Positions 1-6,655 of a DNA stretch of 8,937 nt are shown here, piece by piece (within the stretch, counting starts at the first letter, position 1; the number at the start of each line of letters is the position of its first letter). Source of the DNA: Clostridia bacterium (lineage in GTDB: Bacteria; Bacillota; Clostridia; Oscillospirales; Acutalibacteraceae); NCBI GenBank assembly GCA_900767015.1, contig CAAFXQ010000252.1, forward strand, positions 1 to 8,937, given 5' to 3'. The notes under the pieces were generated by a model, which was not told the DNA's origin, did no database searches, and worked only from the letters and a program-made list of their open reading frames with translations. The translations under genes and the position numbers were made by a program.

Positions 1-20
1 GACGTGTGCTCTTCCGATCT
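1..20. other. Illumina adapter remnant (assembly artefact)
   Basis: The first 20 bases, GACGTGTGCTCTTCCGATCT, match the 3' end of the standard TruSeq read-2 adapter as I know it. The symporter reading frame begins immediately after them at base 21-22. These bases should be treated as library contamination at a contig end and not as biology. On the minus strand they stay open in the symporter frame and would add the false C-terminal residues EIGRAHV. Confidence 0.95.
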
Positions 21-1680
21 CGGGCTGATTGAAACGGTCTTTCTCGTCAATGATAAGCTTCTGTGCCTTGAGTAGCCGCTTCAGCTTTCTCTTCTCCTTG
101 CCGGAAGCCGTCTCAGCATTTTTCAGGTTTTCTTCGTACTGTTCGACCGCATTGGCATAAATTTCCTGCGCATTTTCAAGCTGACCGTCGGAAAGATTGC
201 CCGTAGCGTAGTCTTCAAGAGCCGCTCTGATTTTCAGCACGGCGATATGCGCCTCGTGATCCTCTTCGGTCAGGTCGTACATCGTCAGAAGCGGAATCAG
301 CGAAAGGATATAGCCGACAATCGTAATGACAATCATCGCCTTTGCCATCGGCTCACGGTAAGCGGCGTTATAAAGATCGTCGTAGTTGTCGGTCAATCCG
401 AAATGCCTTGTAATAACAAGAGTCTGTATACAATAGGTAATACCCATGGTAACAAACGTTCCGATAAAGCTTACCACCTGACCCAAAAGTCCCTCAAGCC
501 GCTCGCCGGTCTTATACTGCTGATAGTCGAGAATATCCGCATTGATAGCGCCGTCGCTGATGAGCGGGAAGGTCATGAAAAAGCCGCGAAGCCAGGTAAA
601 TACGAACAACGCCCAAATATTCCGGATCGAAAGGAACATACCGACCATACAGAAAATGTTGCAGACGGTATAGAAAACAACAAGGTTCTTCTTGCCGATT
701 TTACGGATAATAATCGGCGCTAAGAACATCGCCGGCGTCGCCGCCATACCGAGAACGGTCATCAGCGTTCCGTTCAATACGCCCTGTTTTTCCGTTGTCA
801 GGTTCAGCATATCCTTGATTCCGTAATAAAAATACCACGTCGTCACGTTGCCGATACCCATCTGGAAGAACACAAACCACGAGGAAATGGTTCTTGACCA
901 GGTATACTTATTTCTTGCGCCGGAAAGGATACCCTTAAAGAACGGCACCTTCGGCGTGTAGTCCTTGGAAACGATGATTCGCTCTTTTGTGCCCGTATAG
1001 GACAAAAAGCCGAGAAAGACGCCGAAAATTCCGAAAGCCGGCATGATAATCCGGTACGCCGTGATGTGCTCGAGTCCGCCCGTAAAGCCGGCGATAATCG
1101 GAACAAACAGTCCGGTAATGCTCGGCGCAAGCGAATAGATAAAGGTCGAAACGGAAATGACATCCGCTCTTTCGGTCGAGTTCGGGCTCATAACCTGAAC
1201 AAGCGTCGTATACGCCTGATCGTAAAACGGATAGCAAAGCTGAAGCGCAATATATACGGCGAAAAGTGACCACAGCTTCGCATTATAGCTCATGGACTCG
1301 AACGGCAAAAGAGCAAAGCCGGTTGTCAGAAGCACAGTCGGAATTCCGGCGTAAACAAGATACGGACGGAATTTACCCTTTTTACTTCTCGTGTTGTCGA
1401 TTACCATTCCTCTGAGCGGAACGATAATCAGGTTTAACACCGTGGCAATCAGACTTAAATTGACAAGGTCGTCATTTTTAAGACCGAGTGCCGAACCCGC
1501 AAGCAGATTCGTACCCGAAAGGCCGATATAATAGACAACGGAAATAACAAACTTAACGCCGATACCGCCGACGGAATAGGACATAATCTCCTTGTACGGA
1601 ATATATCTGCCCTCCGGCGGTGTTTTCCAATGAGTTTTGACGGAGCCGACAAGCCCCTTTGCTTTTTCAACTAAATTCAT
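21..1680 (-). CDS. GPH-family (MelB-like) sugar:cation symporter, 3' end truncated
   Basis: This is a polytopic inner-membrane transporter of the glycoside-pentoside-hexuronide:cation symporter family (MFS superfamily), which typically brings in glycosides or sugars with Na+ or H+. About 553 codons are present, with no stop before the adapter. Family signs are the loop at residues 91-107 (GMVIDNTRSKKGKFRPY, matching the MelB-type D-x-x-RS-x-x-GK-x-RP motif) and the segment near residues 380-398 (ADILDYQQYKTGERLEG, matching the conserved ADxxDYxxxKTGxRxEG block). About twelve hydrophobic segments lie between residues 32 and 467. A charged, Glu/Lys/Ala-rich tail follows from about 470 and is unusually long, over 80 residues and incomplete. 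The ATG at 1680 has an AAGGAG site 8 nt upstream (1689-1694). The substrate cannot be read from sequence, and no glycosidase lies beside it in this window. Confidence 0.9.
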
Positions 1681-1714
1681 CTCAACATCTCCTTCGGGGG
1701 TAACCCTGACGATT

Positions 1715-1744
1715 ATTTTACCATGAAACAGCAGTCAAACTCCA
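1715..1744 (-). promoter_or_regulatory. possible extended -10 promoter for the symporter gene
   Basis: On the minus strand TGGTAAAAT (1715-1723) fits an extended -10 (TGnTAnnnT). The best -35 at 18 bp, TGGAGT (1739-1744), is weak. Transcription would start near 1708, leaving a leader of about 28 nt with an AAGGAG site. A short hyphenated palindrome, GGGTAACCC (1698-1706), lies at the putative start and could be an operator or chance. Confidence 0.4.
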
Positions 1745-1792
1745 TTCACTTAGTGCATAAAAAAGACCGCAAAATTTTAACTATTTTGACGA

Positions 1793-1817
1793 CAAAAAGA
1801 GCGGCATAAAGCCGCCC
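1793..1817 (-). terminator. Rho-independent terminator of the M28 peptidase gene
   Basis: Read on the minus strand, GGGCGGC, loop TTTAT and GCCGCTC form a 7-bp stem (1811-1817 with 1799-1805, one G-U pair), directly followed by TTTTTG (1793-1798). It lies 23 nt beyond the peptidase stop codon and separates that gene from the downstream symporter gene on the same strand. Confidence 0.85.
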
Positions 1818-1839
1818 TTGAAAATCAGTTTTCATACTG

Positions 1840-3081
1840 TTACTGCTTTGCACCGTCGTCGAACATTTCGAGCGCCTTAACAGAAGCGGCGAAGCAGTTG
1901 GCAAGACCTTCCTCTTCCATGTTATCATAGGTGTCTCTTCTTGTGTGATAATAGGACTCAAGCTTGTGATTGAGGCCCGTAACACCCGTTGCACGGAATC
2001 CAGCCTGTGCAAATGCAGCGGAATCGGTTGCGCCGCCGAGAGGAGGTACCCAACCCTTTTTGCAGGGAACATCAACAGCCTGTGCGGCCTCCATAAACAG
2101 GTCGGAAACGTCCTTGTCAGCCTTGACCGTGCCATTGAGGTCACGATAGTTCGTCATCAGGAATTTCGGGTCGTGAATCGTATCATAAGAGAAGATGAAG
2201 GTCGGAACGTCCTTGAAGTCGTCCTTGTGTTGTTCGCACCATGCCTTAGCGCCTCTTAAGCCTGCTTCCTCCGAGCCGGTCAGAACAACGCCGATTTCGG
2301 TGTTTTCAAGCTCAACACCCTCGTCCTTGAGCGCTTTGAGAATGGCAATACCCATATAGCAGCCGGAAAGGTTGTCGTTGGCGCCGTCAACAACCCGGCG
2401 GTAGTTGACCATGAAATAAAGACCGATAAAGAACGGAACAAAGAGAAGTCCCCAAAGACCGACCTTGGTAAGCGTGCTGTCCAAAGAAGCCACGCCGAAG
2501 CTGACACCGTTCTTGGCAACGTTAATGATAGCAAGAATCAGATAGAAAATTGCGCCGCCGAAGCCGAGAAGAGCGTGACCTTCGAAGCCCACTCCACCCA
2601 AAGCGTAGTTGACCGGCCATTCCCATGCGGCGTCCGGGTGACCGTTGAAGATGATTCTTCTCTTGGTTTCGCCCGTGCACTTTTTGATAGCGGTAACATT
2701 ATGACCGGTCTTTTCCTTGAAAAGCGGGTCGATAAGCTTTTTGTAAACGCCGAACTCGGCAAGAACAAGGAACAGTCCGACAGCAATCGCAATAATCGAA
2801 ACGATCGGGCAGAAGAAATAGAAAACAACAGCGATGAGCACCAGCGTCATCGTGTAATAAAGCCAGCCGTAAAATGCACCGGGATGCTCTTTGAAAGACT
2901 CAACCTCTGCGCTGTCACAGCCGCAGTCCTCTTTTAAGACCTTTGCCATGTATTCGCAGGCCTGCTGCTCACCCTTTGAGCCGGGGCTTCGTTTTTCAAA
3001 GGTCTTGCAGATATGGGTGATTTCGTCAACCATATACTTGGCGGCCCAATTCTTTTTGTCAATGATTTTCTTAAGATCCAT
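1840..3081 (-). CDS. membrane-anchored M28-family zinc metallopeptidase
   Basis: A 413-residue M28 (aminopeptidase-like) protein. The expected di-zinc ligands can be read in order: H148-x-D150 (GHPD), D236 in GANDN, the Glu pair E271/E272 in GSEEAG, D300 in SYD, and H379 in YYHTRRDT. M28 enzymes usually remove N-terminal residues from peptides or deacylate small substrates; the substrate here is unknown. There is no signal peptide. Four hydrophobic stretches (about 70-90, 91-112, 169-189, 206-226) look like two membrane hairpins. The second hairpin is inserted between the first and second metal ligands, so all catalytic parts would sit in the cytoplasm (inference). The start at 3081 is chosen because GGGAGG (3090-3095) lies 8 nt upstream and the likely promoter fires near 3152, downstream of the longer possible ATG at 3168. 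The gene diverges from the phosphatase-acetyltransferase gene. Confidence 0.88.
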   Translation of the reverse strand: MDLKKIIDKKNWAAKYMVDEITHICKTFEKRSPGSKGEQQACEYMAKVLKEDCGCDSAEVESFKEHPGAFYGWLYYTMTLVLIAVVFYFFCPIVSIIAIAVGLFLVLAEFGVYKKLIDPLFKEKTGHNVTAIKKCTGETKRRIIFNGHPDAAWEWPVNYALGGVGFEGHALLGFGGAIFYLILAIINVAKNGVSFGVASLDSTLTKVGLWGLLFVPFFIGLYFMVNYRRVVDGANDNLSGCYMGIAILKALKDEGVELENTEIGVVLTGSEEAGLRGAKAWCEQHKDDFKDVPTFIFSYDTIHDPKFLMTNYRDLNGTVKADKDVSDLFMEAAQAVDVPCKKGWVPPLGGATDSAAFAQAGFRATGVTGLNHKLESYYHTRRDTYDNMEEEGLANCFAASVKALEMFDDGAKQ

Positions 3082-3089
3082 ATAGATTT

Positions 3090-3095
3090 CCTCCC
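3090..3095 (-). promoter_or_regulatory. ribosome binding site fixing the M28 peptidase start
   Basis: GGGAGG on the minus strand, 8 nt before the ATG at 3081. It favours a protein beginning MDLKK over a 29-residue-longer form starting at 3168, whose extra residues do not resemble a signal peptide and are encoded partly upstream of the predicted transcription start. Confidence 0.85.
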
Positions 3096-3100
3096 ACAGA

Positions 3101-3142
3101 AAAATAAAAAAGGAAGACATTCTCTTATATGGGAACGTCCTC
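3101..3142 (-). promoter_or_regulatory. leader hairpin with U-rich run (possible attenuator) before the M28 gene
   Basis: On the minus strand GAGGACGTTC (3133-3142) pairs with GAATGTCTTC (3113-3122) over 10 bp, including two G-U pairs, with a 10-nt loop (3123-3132). It is followed by CTTTTTTATTTT (3101-3112). This terminator-like shape starts about 10 nt after the predicted transcription start and ends before the ribosome site. It could be an attenuator or a 5' mRNA-stabilising stem; GC content of the stem is modest, so termination efficiency is uncertain. No known riboswitch class is recognised. Confidence 0.5.
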
Positions 3143-3153
3143 GTCCTTTCAAT

Positions 3154-3187
3154 ATAACATGTTATCATTTTGTTATAAATTTGTCAA
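3154..3187 (-). promoter_or_regulatory. sigma-A-type promoter of the M28 peptidase gene with palindrome over the -10
   Basis: On the minus strand TTGACA (3182-3187), a 17-bp spacer and TAACAT (3159-3164) make a good vegetative promoter, with a start expected near 3152. The perfect 12-bp palindrome ATAACATGTTAT (3154-3165) covers the whole -10 and is a plausible operator, although AT-rich palindromes of this size can arise by chance. Confidence 0.7.
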
Positions 3188-3309
3188 GATTTTGCAATAT
3201 TTTTATATGCTTTTCCGTTACGCAAAAGAACGATGTGTCGCCGAAAAAATTATTAAAAATTATTAAAGCTTGATTTTTTTAGATTGCTTTTAAATTCGTG
3301 CGCCGATAC
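3188..3309. other. AT-rich divergent intergenic region with a tandem A-tract repeat
   Basis: No gene or RNA is seen here. It lies between the divergent promoters of the M28 gene and the phosphatase-acetyltransferase gene. The clearest structure is AAAAATTATT repeated exactly twice in tandem (3245-3264), with other A/T tracts nearby, as in curved DNA or UP-element-like sequence. A regulator binding here could affect both sides, but no recognised operator is visible. Confidence 0.4.
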
Positions 3310-3338
3310 TTGTAGATTCAAAGAAAATATGATATGAT
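3310..3338 (+). promoter_or_regulatory. promoter of the phosphatase-acetyltransferase / tsaD unit
   Basis: TTGTAG (3310-3315), a 17-bp spacer and TATGAT (3333-3338), the -10 preceded by TGA so that it reads as an extended -10. Expected start is near 3345. The -35 matches the consensus in only its first three bases, so the extended -10 probably carries the activity. Confidence 0.65.
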
Positions 3339-3377
3339 AATATGTCAAAGTATATTACGAAAGGCTAAGTTAAATCC

Positions 3378-4241
3378 ATGCTCAACGTACTTTTTGTCTG
3401 CACCGGCAACACCTGCCGAAGCCCGATGGCGAGTGCCGTTTTAAACGCAATCGCCGAAGAAAAAAAGCTTGCTGTCCGCTCATCAAGCGCAGGACTTGCC
3501 GCCTTTCCCGGTGACGAAGCCAGCGAAAACGCCGTCAAGGCTCTTTCCGAAATCGGAATTGACCTTTCTTCTCACCGCTCGAGACCCGTGAACCCATATC
3601 TTCTCCGTGAAAGTGACTTTATCGTCGGCATGAGTCCGTCTCATATCAATGCTCTTTTGCCCTACACCGAAAAGGGCAAGCTTCTTTGCTTTCCGGGCGG
3701 CGTTCCCGACCCGTACGGCGGCGATATCGAAATCTACCGCAAGACGAGGGACAAAATCAAAAGCGGGATTGAAGAAATGCTCCCTTTGTTTTGCGAAGTC
3801 AGAATCAAGCCGATGAGCGAGGAGACCGTCGAAGCGGTAGCCGAGCTTGAAAAGGAATGCTTTTCCGTTTCGTGGAGCCGAAAGTCAATCGAAGAGGAGT
3901 TGACGAACGATACAGCGCACTTTTTTGTCGCCGAGCGGTTCGGAAACGTCATCGGCTACATCGGTACGAACATCGTCGCCGACGAGTGCTACATCACAAA
4001 CGTTGCCGTAACAAAAAGCGAACGGCGAAAGGGTATCGCCCGACGGCTTCTCGGAAAAGCTGAAGAAACCGCAAAAGAATACAGCTGTCGGTTTATTACC
4101 CTCGAGGTAAGAGCAAGCAACGAAGCAGCAATTTCGCTGTATTCCGGACAGGGCTACAAACAATGCGGACTTCGGAAGAACTATTACACCGCCCCCGATG
4201 AGGACGGACTGATTATGACAAAATATTTCAGCGAGGAATGA
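3378..4241 (+). CDS. fusion: YwlE-like protein arginine phosphatase + RimI-like N-acetyltransferase
   Basis: A 287-residue two-domain cytoplasmic protein. Residues 1 to about 139 are a low-molecular-weight phosphatase: P-loop C8-T-G-N-T12-C-R14-S-P and general acid D111 in DPYGG. A Thr at the P-loop position of T12 marks the YwlE protein-arginine phosphatases, where tyrosine phosphatases usually have Ile or Leu, so dephosphorylation of phosphoarginine proteins is likely (inference from the family). Residues from about 141 to 287 are a GNAT domain very like RimI, which acetylates the N-terminal Ala of ribosomal protein S18: acetyl-CoA loop RRKGIA (216-221), E243 in LEVRASN, Y255 and KNYY (267-270). 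The linker is almost absent and no internal ribosome site precedes Met146, so one polypeptide is expected. The GAAAGG site (3359-3364) is 13 nt from the ATG, which is long, but an upstream in-frame stop and the exact family N-terminus fix the start. tsaD follows 4 nt later. Confidence 0.9.
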   Translation: MLNVLFVCTGNTCRSPMASAVLNAIAEEKKLAVRSSSAGLAAFPGDEASENAVKALSEIGIDLSSHRSRPVNPYLLRESDFIVGMSPSHINALLPYTEKGKLLCFPGGVPDPYGGDIEIYRKTRDKIKSGIEEMLPLFCEVRIKPMSEETVEAVAELEKECFSVSWSRKSIEEELTNDTAHFFVAERFGNVIGYIGTNIVADECYITNVAVTKSERRKGIARRLLGKAEETAKEYSCRFITLEVRASNEAAISLYSGQGYKQCGLRKNYYTAPDEDGLIMTKYFSEE

Positions 4242-4245
4242 GAAA

Positions 4246-5268
4246 ATGAAAATATTAGCAATCGAATCGTCCTGCGACGAAACCGCAGCCGCCGTTGTCG
4301 AAAACGGCAGAAAGGTGCTTTCAAGCATCATTGCGTCACAGGTCAGCGAACATATCATCTACGGCGGCGTTGTCCCCGAAATCGCCTCACGGCGGCACGC
4401 AGAAGCGATAAGCGGCGTTGTCGGTCAAGCGCTCAGTCAGGCAAATCTTACGTTAGCCGACATTGACGCCGTTGCGGTCACCTACGGACCGGGGCTTATC
4501 GGCGCACTTCTTGTCGGCGTCAACTACGCAAAATCGCTCGCCTACGGAGCGGGTCTTCCGCTGATTCCCGTGCATCATCTTCGCTCACATATTGCGGCGA
4601 ACTACCTATGTCACGAGAAGCTTGAGCCGCCGTTTTTCTGCCTTGTCGTTTCCGGCGGACACAGCCATCTTGTCAAGGTCAACAGCTACACCGACTACGA
4701 AATCATCGGCAAAACAAGAGACGATGCAGCAGGCGAAGCGCTTGACAAAGCGGCAAGAAGTATGGGATTACCCTACCCCGGCGGTTTCAATCTCGACAAA
4801 ATTGCCAAGGACGGCGACCCGAAAGCGTATCGCTTCCCCCACCCTAGGGTTGACGGCTCCCCGTTCGACTTCAGCTTTTCCGGGCTTAAGACAGCCGTTA
4901 TCAACACGATTCACAACGCTAAGCAAAAGGGAGAGGAAATCAGCGTTCCCGACCTCGGCGCATCGTTTATGAATGCCGTTGTAGACTGCCTTTGCTCGAA
5001 CACCGAAAAGGCCGCCGAACAGTTCGGCTTTCACAAAATTGTTCTTGCCGGCGGCGTCAGCGCCAATTCCGTTTTACGCCGGCGCATGAACGAAATCTGC
5101 AAAAAACACGGCTGGTCGCTTTATATGCCTGAGCTTTCGCTGTGCGGCGACAACGCCGCCATGGTCGGCGCACAGGGCTATTACGAATACCTGAACGGCA
5201 ACACGGCTGAACTTTCACTCAACGCCTACGCCGGACTTGCCATAGACGAAAAACCGAGAAACAAATAA
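4246..5268 (+). CDS. tsaD: tRNA N6-adenosine threonylcarbamoyltransferase TsaD
   Basis: The catalytic subunit of t6A synthesis. It transfers the threonylcarbamoyl group from TC-AMP to A37 of tRNAs reading ANN codons, together with TsaB and TsaE in bacteria. The 340 residues match the usual family length. The ASKHA fold is shown by the N-terminal IESSCDET (7-13), TYGPGLIGALLVG (79-91), SGGHSHLV (136-143), LAGGVSANSVLR (267-278) and the C-terminal CGDNAAMVG (300-308). Metal ligands are H111, H115 and D302. The first metal motif reads H-L-R-S-H, with Ser where Gly usually precedes the second His. It starts 4 nt after the stop of the phosphatase-acetyltransferase gene, and its GAGGA site (4233-4237) lies inside that gene, so the two are probably translationally coupled. 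tsaB and tsaE, which often accompany rimI and tsaD in Firmicutes, are not in the window. Confidence 0.97.
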   Translation: MKILAIESSCDETAAAVVENGRKVLSSIIASQVSEHIIYGGVVPEIASRRHAEAISGVVGQALSQANLTLADIDAVAVTYGPGLIGALLVGVNYAKSLAYGAGLPLIPVHHLRSHIAANYLCHEKLEPPFFCLVVSGGHSHLVKVNSYTDYEIIGKTRDDAAGEALDKAARSMGLPYPGGFNLDKIAKDGDPKAYRFPHPRVDGSPFDFSFSGLKTAVINTIHNAKQKGEEISVPDLGASFMNAVVDCLCSNTEKAAEQFGFHKIVLAGGVSANSVLRRRMNEICKKHGWSLYMPELSLCGDNAAMVGAQGYYEYLNGNTAELSLNAYAGLAIDEKPRNK

Positions 5269-5300
5269 TATCGTCAGCTTGTGAATATATAAATCTATGA

Positions 5301-5307
5301 AAGGAAG
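5301..5307 (+). promoter_or_regulatory. ribosome binding site fixing the Fn3 protein start
   Basis: AAGGAAG ends 8 nt before the ATG at 5316. The in-frame GTG at 5307 overlaps this site and so cannot be the start. No convincing promoter is visible in the 47-bp gap after tsaD and no terminator either, so read-through from tsaD is likely. Confidence 0.8.
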
Positions 5308-5315
5308 TGTACTTC

Positions 5316-6530
5316 ATGAAGCACAACAAATCCACCGCAAAATTATTCGCCGCCGTTATCACGCTGATTCTCCTGACCGTTTTGCTTGCTGTTTTTGTCT
5401 CGGCAGAAGACATCACGGTATCGGCGCCGACGTTCAGGCTTGTTTCGTCAACCACGCAATCGGTCAAAATTGCATGGGAAACGAACGATGAAGTTTACTG
5501 CTTTAAGGTTTATAAGCTGAACGATCAGACCGGCAAATACGAAACCGTGTACAAGGGTCGGTATACGGAAATGACCGTTGACGGGCTCACGCCGGGAACG
5601 GAATATGTTTTTGCCGTAAGAGCCTATATCATTGCCGACGGAAAGACCTATAAAAGCAGTCTGATTAAGCTTACCTGCAATACAAAGCTTGACACCGTAA
5701 CGGGAATCCGCCAGAGCGAAACCACGTCAACATCACATCGGCTCACCTGGAACAGCGTAGAGGGTGCCGACGGCTACCTCATCTATTTTTACAACGCCGA
5801 AAAGAAAAAGTATGTTTCAATCGGACAGACAACCAAAAACACCTGCAAGCTGACCCGGCTTTCGAGCGCATACACCTATACATACAAAGTCAAAGCGTTC
5901 AGCCTCAAAAAAGACGGAAGCAAGCTGTATTCAAAAGCGTCCGCCGCCTTTGATGCCGTCACCCTGCCCGCCGCCGTCACCACGTTTACCGCTTCGTCGG
6001 TTACGACAAGCTCGTTTAATCTGAAATGGAGCGCAGCAGACGGAAGCGACGGATACCGGATTTATGAGCAGGACCCGAAAACCAAGAAATACACCGCCAT
6101 TGCAACCGTCAAAAACATTTATTCACTCAGCCTGTCTTCAAAAGCATCGGCGCACAGCTATACTTATGTCATCAGAAGTTACGCCAAACTAAACGGTAAA
6201 ACCTATTACAGCGAATTATCAAAGCCTCTGACCGTCACAACCAAGCCCGACACACCGACGGCAAAAATCAAAGCCGATCTTCCCGGAAACGGAAACATCA
6301 AGGTGACGTGGTCAAAGGTCGAGGGCGCCGACGGATATCTGATCTACACTTCAGACAGAAAAAACAGCGGCTTTGTTCTTAAGAAAAAGGTCTCCGCCAA
6401 AACACTCGAATATACCCTGACGGGACTTAGCACAAGCAAGACCACCTATATCAAGGTGAAAGCTTTTGTATCAGTCGGCGATAAAATGGTATACAGCGCC
6501 AACTCAAAGCTTATCAGTGCGAAAGCATAG
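5316..6530 (+). CDS. secreted protein of four fibronectin type III domains
   Basis: A 404-residue exported protein of unknown role. The N-terminus has a Lys-rich start, a hydrophobic core (about residues 8-27) and a VSA-E-D cleavage site near residue 30, a standard Sec signal peptide. The rest is four Fn3-like repeats at about 37-124, 126-216, 218-310 and 313-404. Repeats 2 and 4 share EGADGYLIY and repeat 3 has DGSDGYRIY, followed by strands such as YTYKVKAF and TYIKVKAF. The protein ends at the last strand of repeat 4. There is no catalytic domain, LPxTG sorting signal, dockerin, SLH or cell-wall binding module, so it would be released or held by unseen contacts. Such domains in Clostridia usually act as spacers or adhesion modules on larger enzymes; a stand-alone array suggests binding or scaffolding (inference). 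It follows tsaD by 47 bp but shows no functional link to it. Confidence 0.88.
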   Translation: MKHNKSTAKLFAAVITLILLTVLLAVFVSAEDITVSAPTFRLVSSTTQSVKIAWETNDEVYCFKVYKLNDQTGKYETVYKGRYTEMTVDGLTPGTEYVFAVRAYIIADGKTYKSSLIKLTCNTKLDTVTGIRQSETTSTSHRLTWNSVEGADGYLIYFYNAEKKKYVSIGQTTKNTCKLTRLSSAYTYTYKVKAFSLKKDGSKLYSKASAAFDAVTLPAAVTTFTASSVTTSSFNLKWSAADGSDGYRIYEQDPKTKKYTAIATVKNIYSLSLSSKASAHSYTYVIRSYAKLNGKTYYSELSKPLTVTTKPDTPTAKIKADLPGNGNIKVTWSKVEGADGYLIYTSDRKNSGFVLKKKVSAKTLEYTLTGLSTSKTTYIKVKAFVSVGDKMVYSANSKLISAKA

Positions 6531-6607
6531 GCGGATTTCGGTGCTCTGTCCGTAACCGTGAAGGAAGGTAACGTTACGAACGGCTTCTGACCGAGAATCA
6601 AAAAGAC

Positions 6608-6649
6608 AAAAAAATTCCGCAATCCCTAAAACGAAAGGAATTGCGGAAT
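6608..6649 (-). terminator. Rho-independent terminator of tRNA-Lys
   Basis: On the minus strand ATTCCGCAATTCC (6637-6649) pairs with GGGATTGCGGAAT (6614-6626) over 13 bp with one G-U pair and a 10-nt loop, followed by an unbroken T run (6608-6613). It begins 6 nt after the CCA end of the tRNA. It has no T run on the plus strand, so it should not end transcripts from the convergent Fn3 gene. Confidence 0.93.
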
Positions 6650-6655
6650 GTGCTG

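Noticed and set aside
247..723. A 158-codon plus-strand reading frame opposite the symporter
   Set aside because: It is very rich in charged residues, has no recognisable domain and lies fully antisense to a well-conserved transporter frame.
3082..3168. A 29-residue N-terminal extension of the M28 peptidase from an ATG at 3168
   Set aside because: The ATG has no ribosome site and lies upstream of the predicted transcription start; GGGAGG before 3081 fits the shorter start, and the extension includes the hairpin sequence.
3813..3815. Internal ATG at Met146 as a separate rimI start
   Set aside because: No Shine-Dalgarno sequence precedes it, and RimI-like residues already begin before it, so a single fused protein is more likely.
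3885..4358. A 157-codon minus-strand reading frame opposite the acetyltransferase domain and tsaD
   Set aside because: It spans two real genes in antisense and has no ribosome site or family features.
5307..5315. GTG start for the Fn3 protein at 5307
   Set aside because: The GTG overlaps the ribosome binding site itself; the ATG at 5316 is correctly spaced and begins a typical signal peptide.
6568..6577. Palindrome GTAACGTTAC after the Fn3 stop as a terminator stem
   Set aside because: It has no loop and no following T run on either strand.
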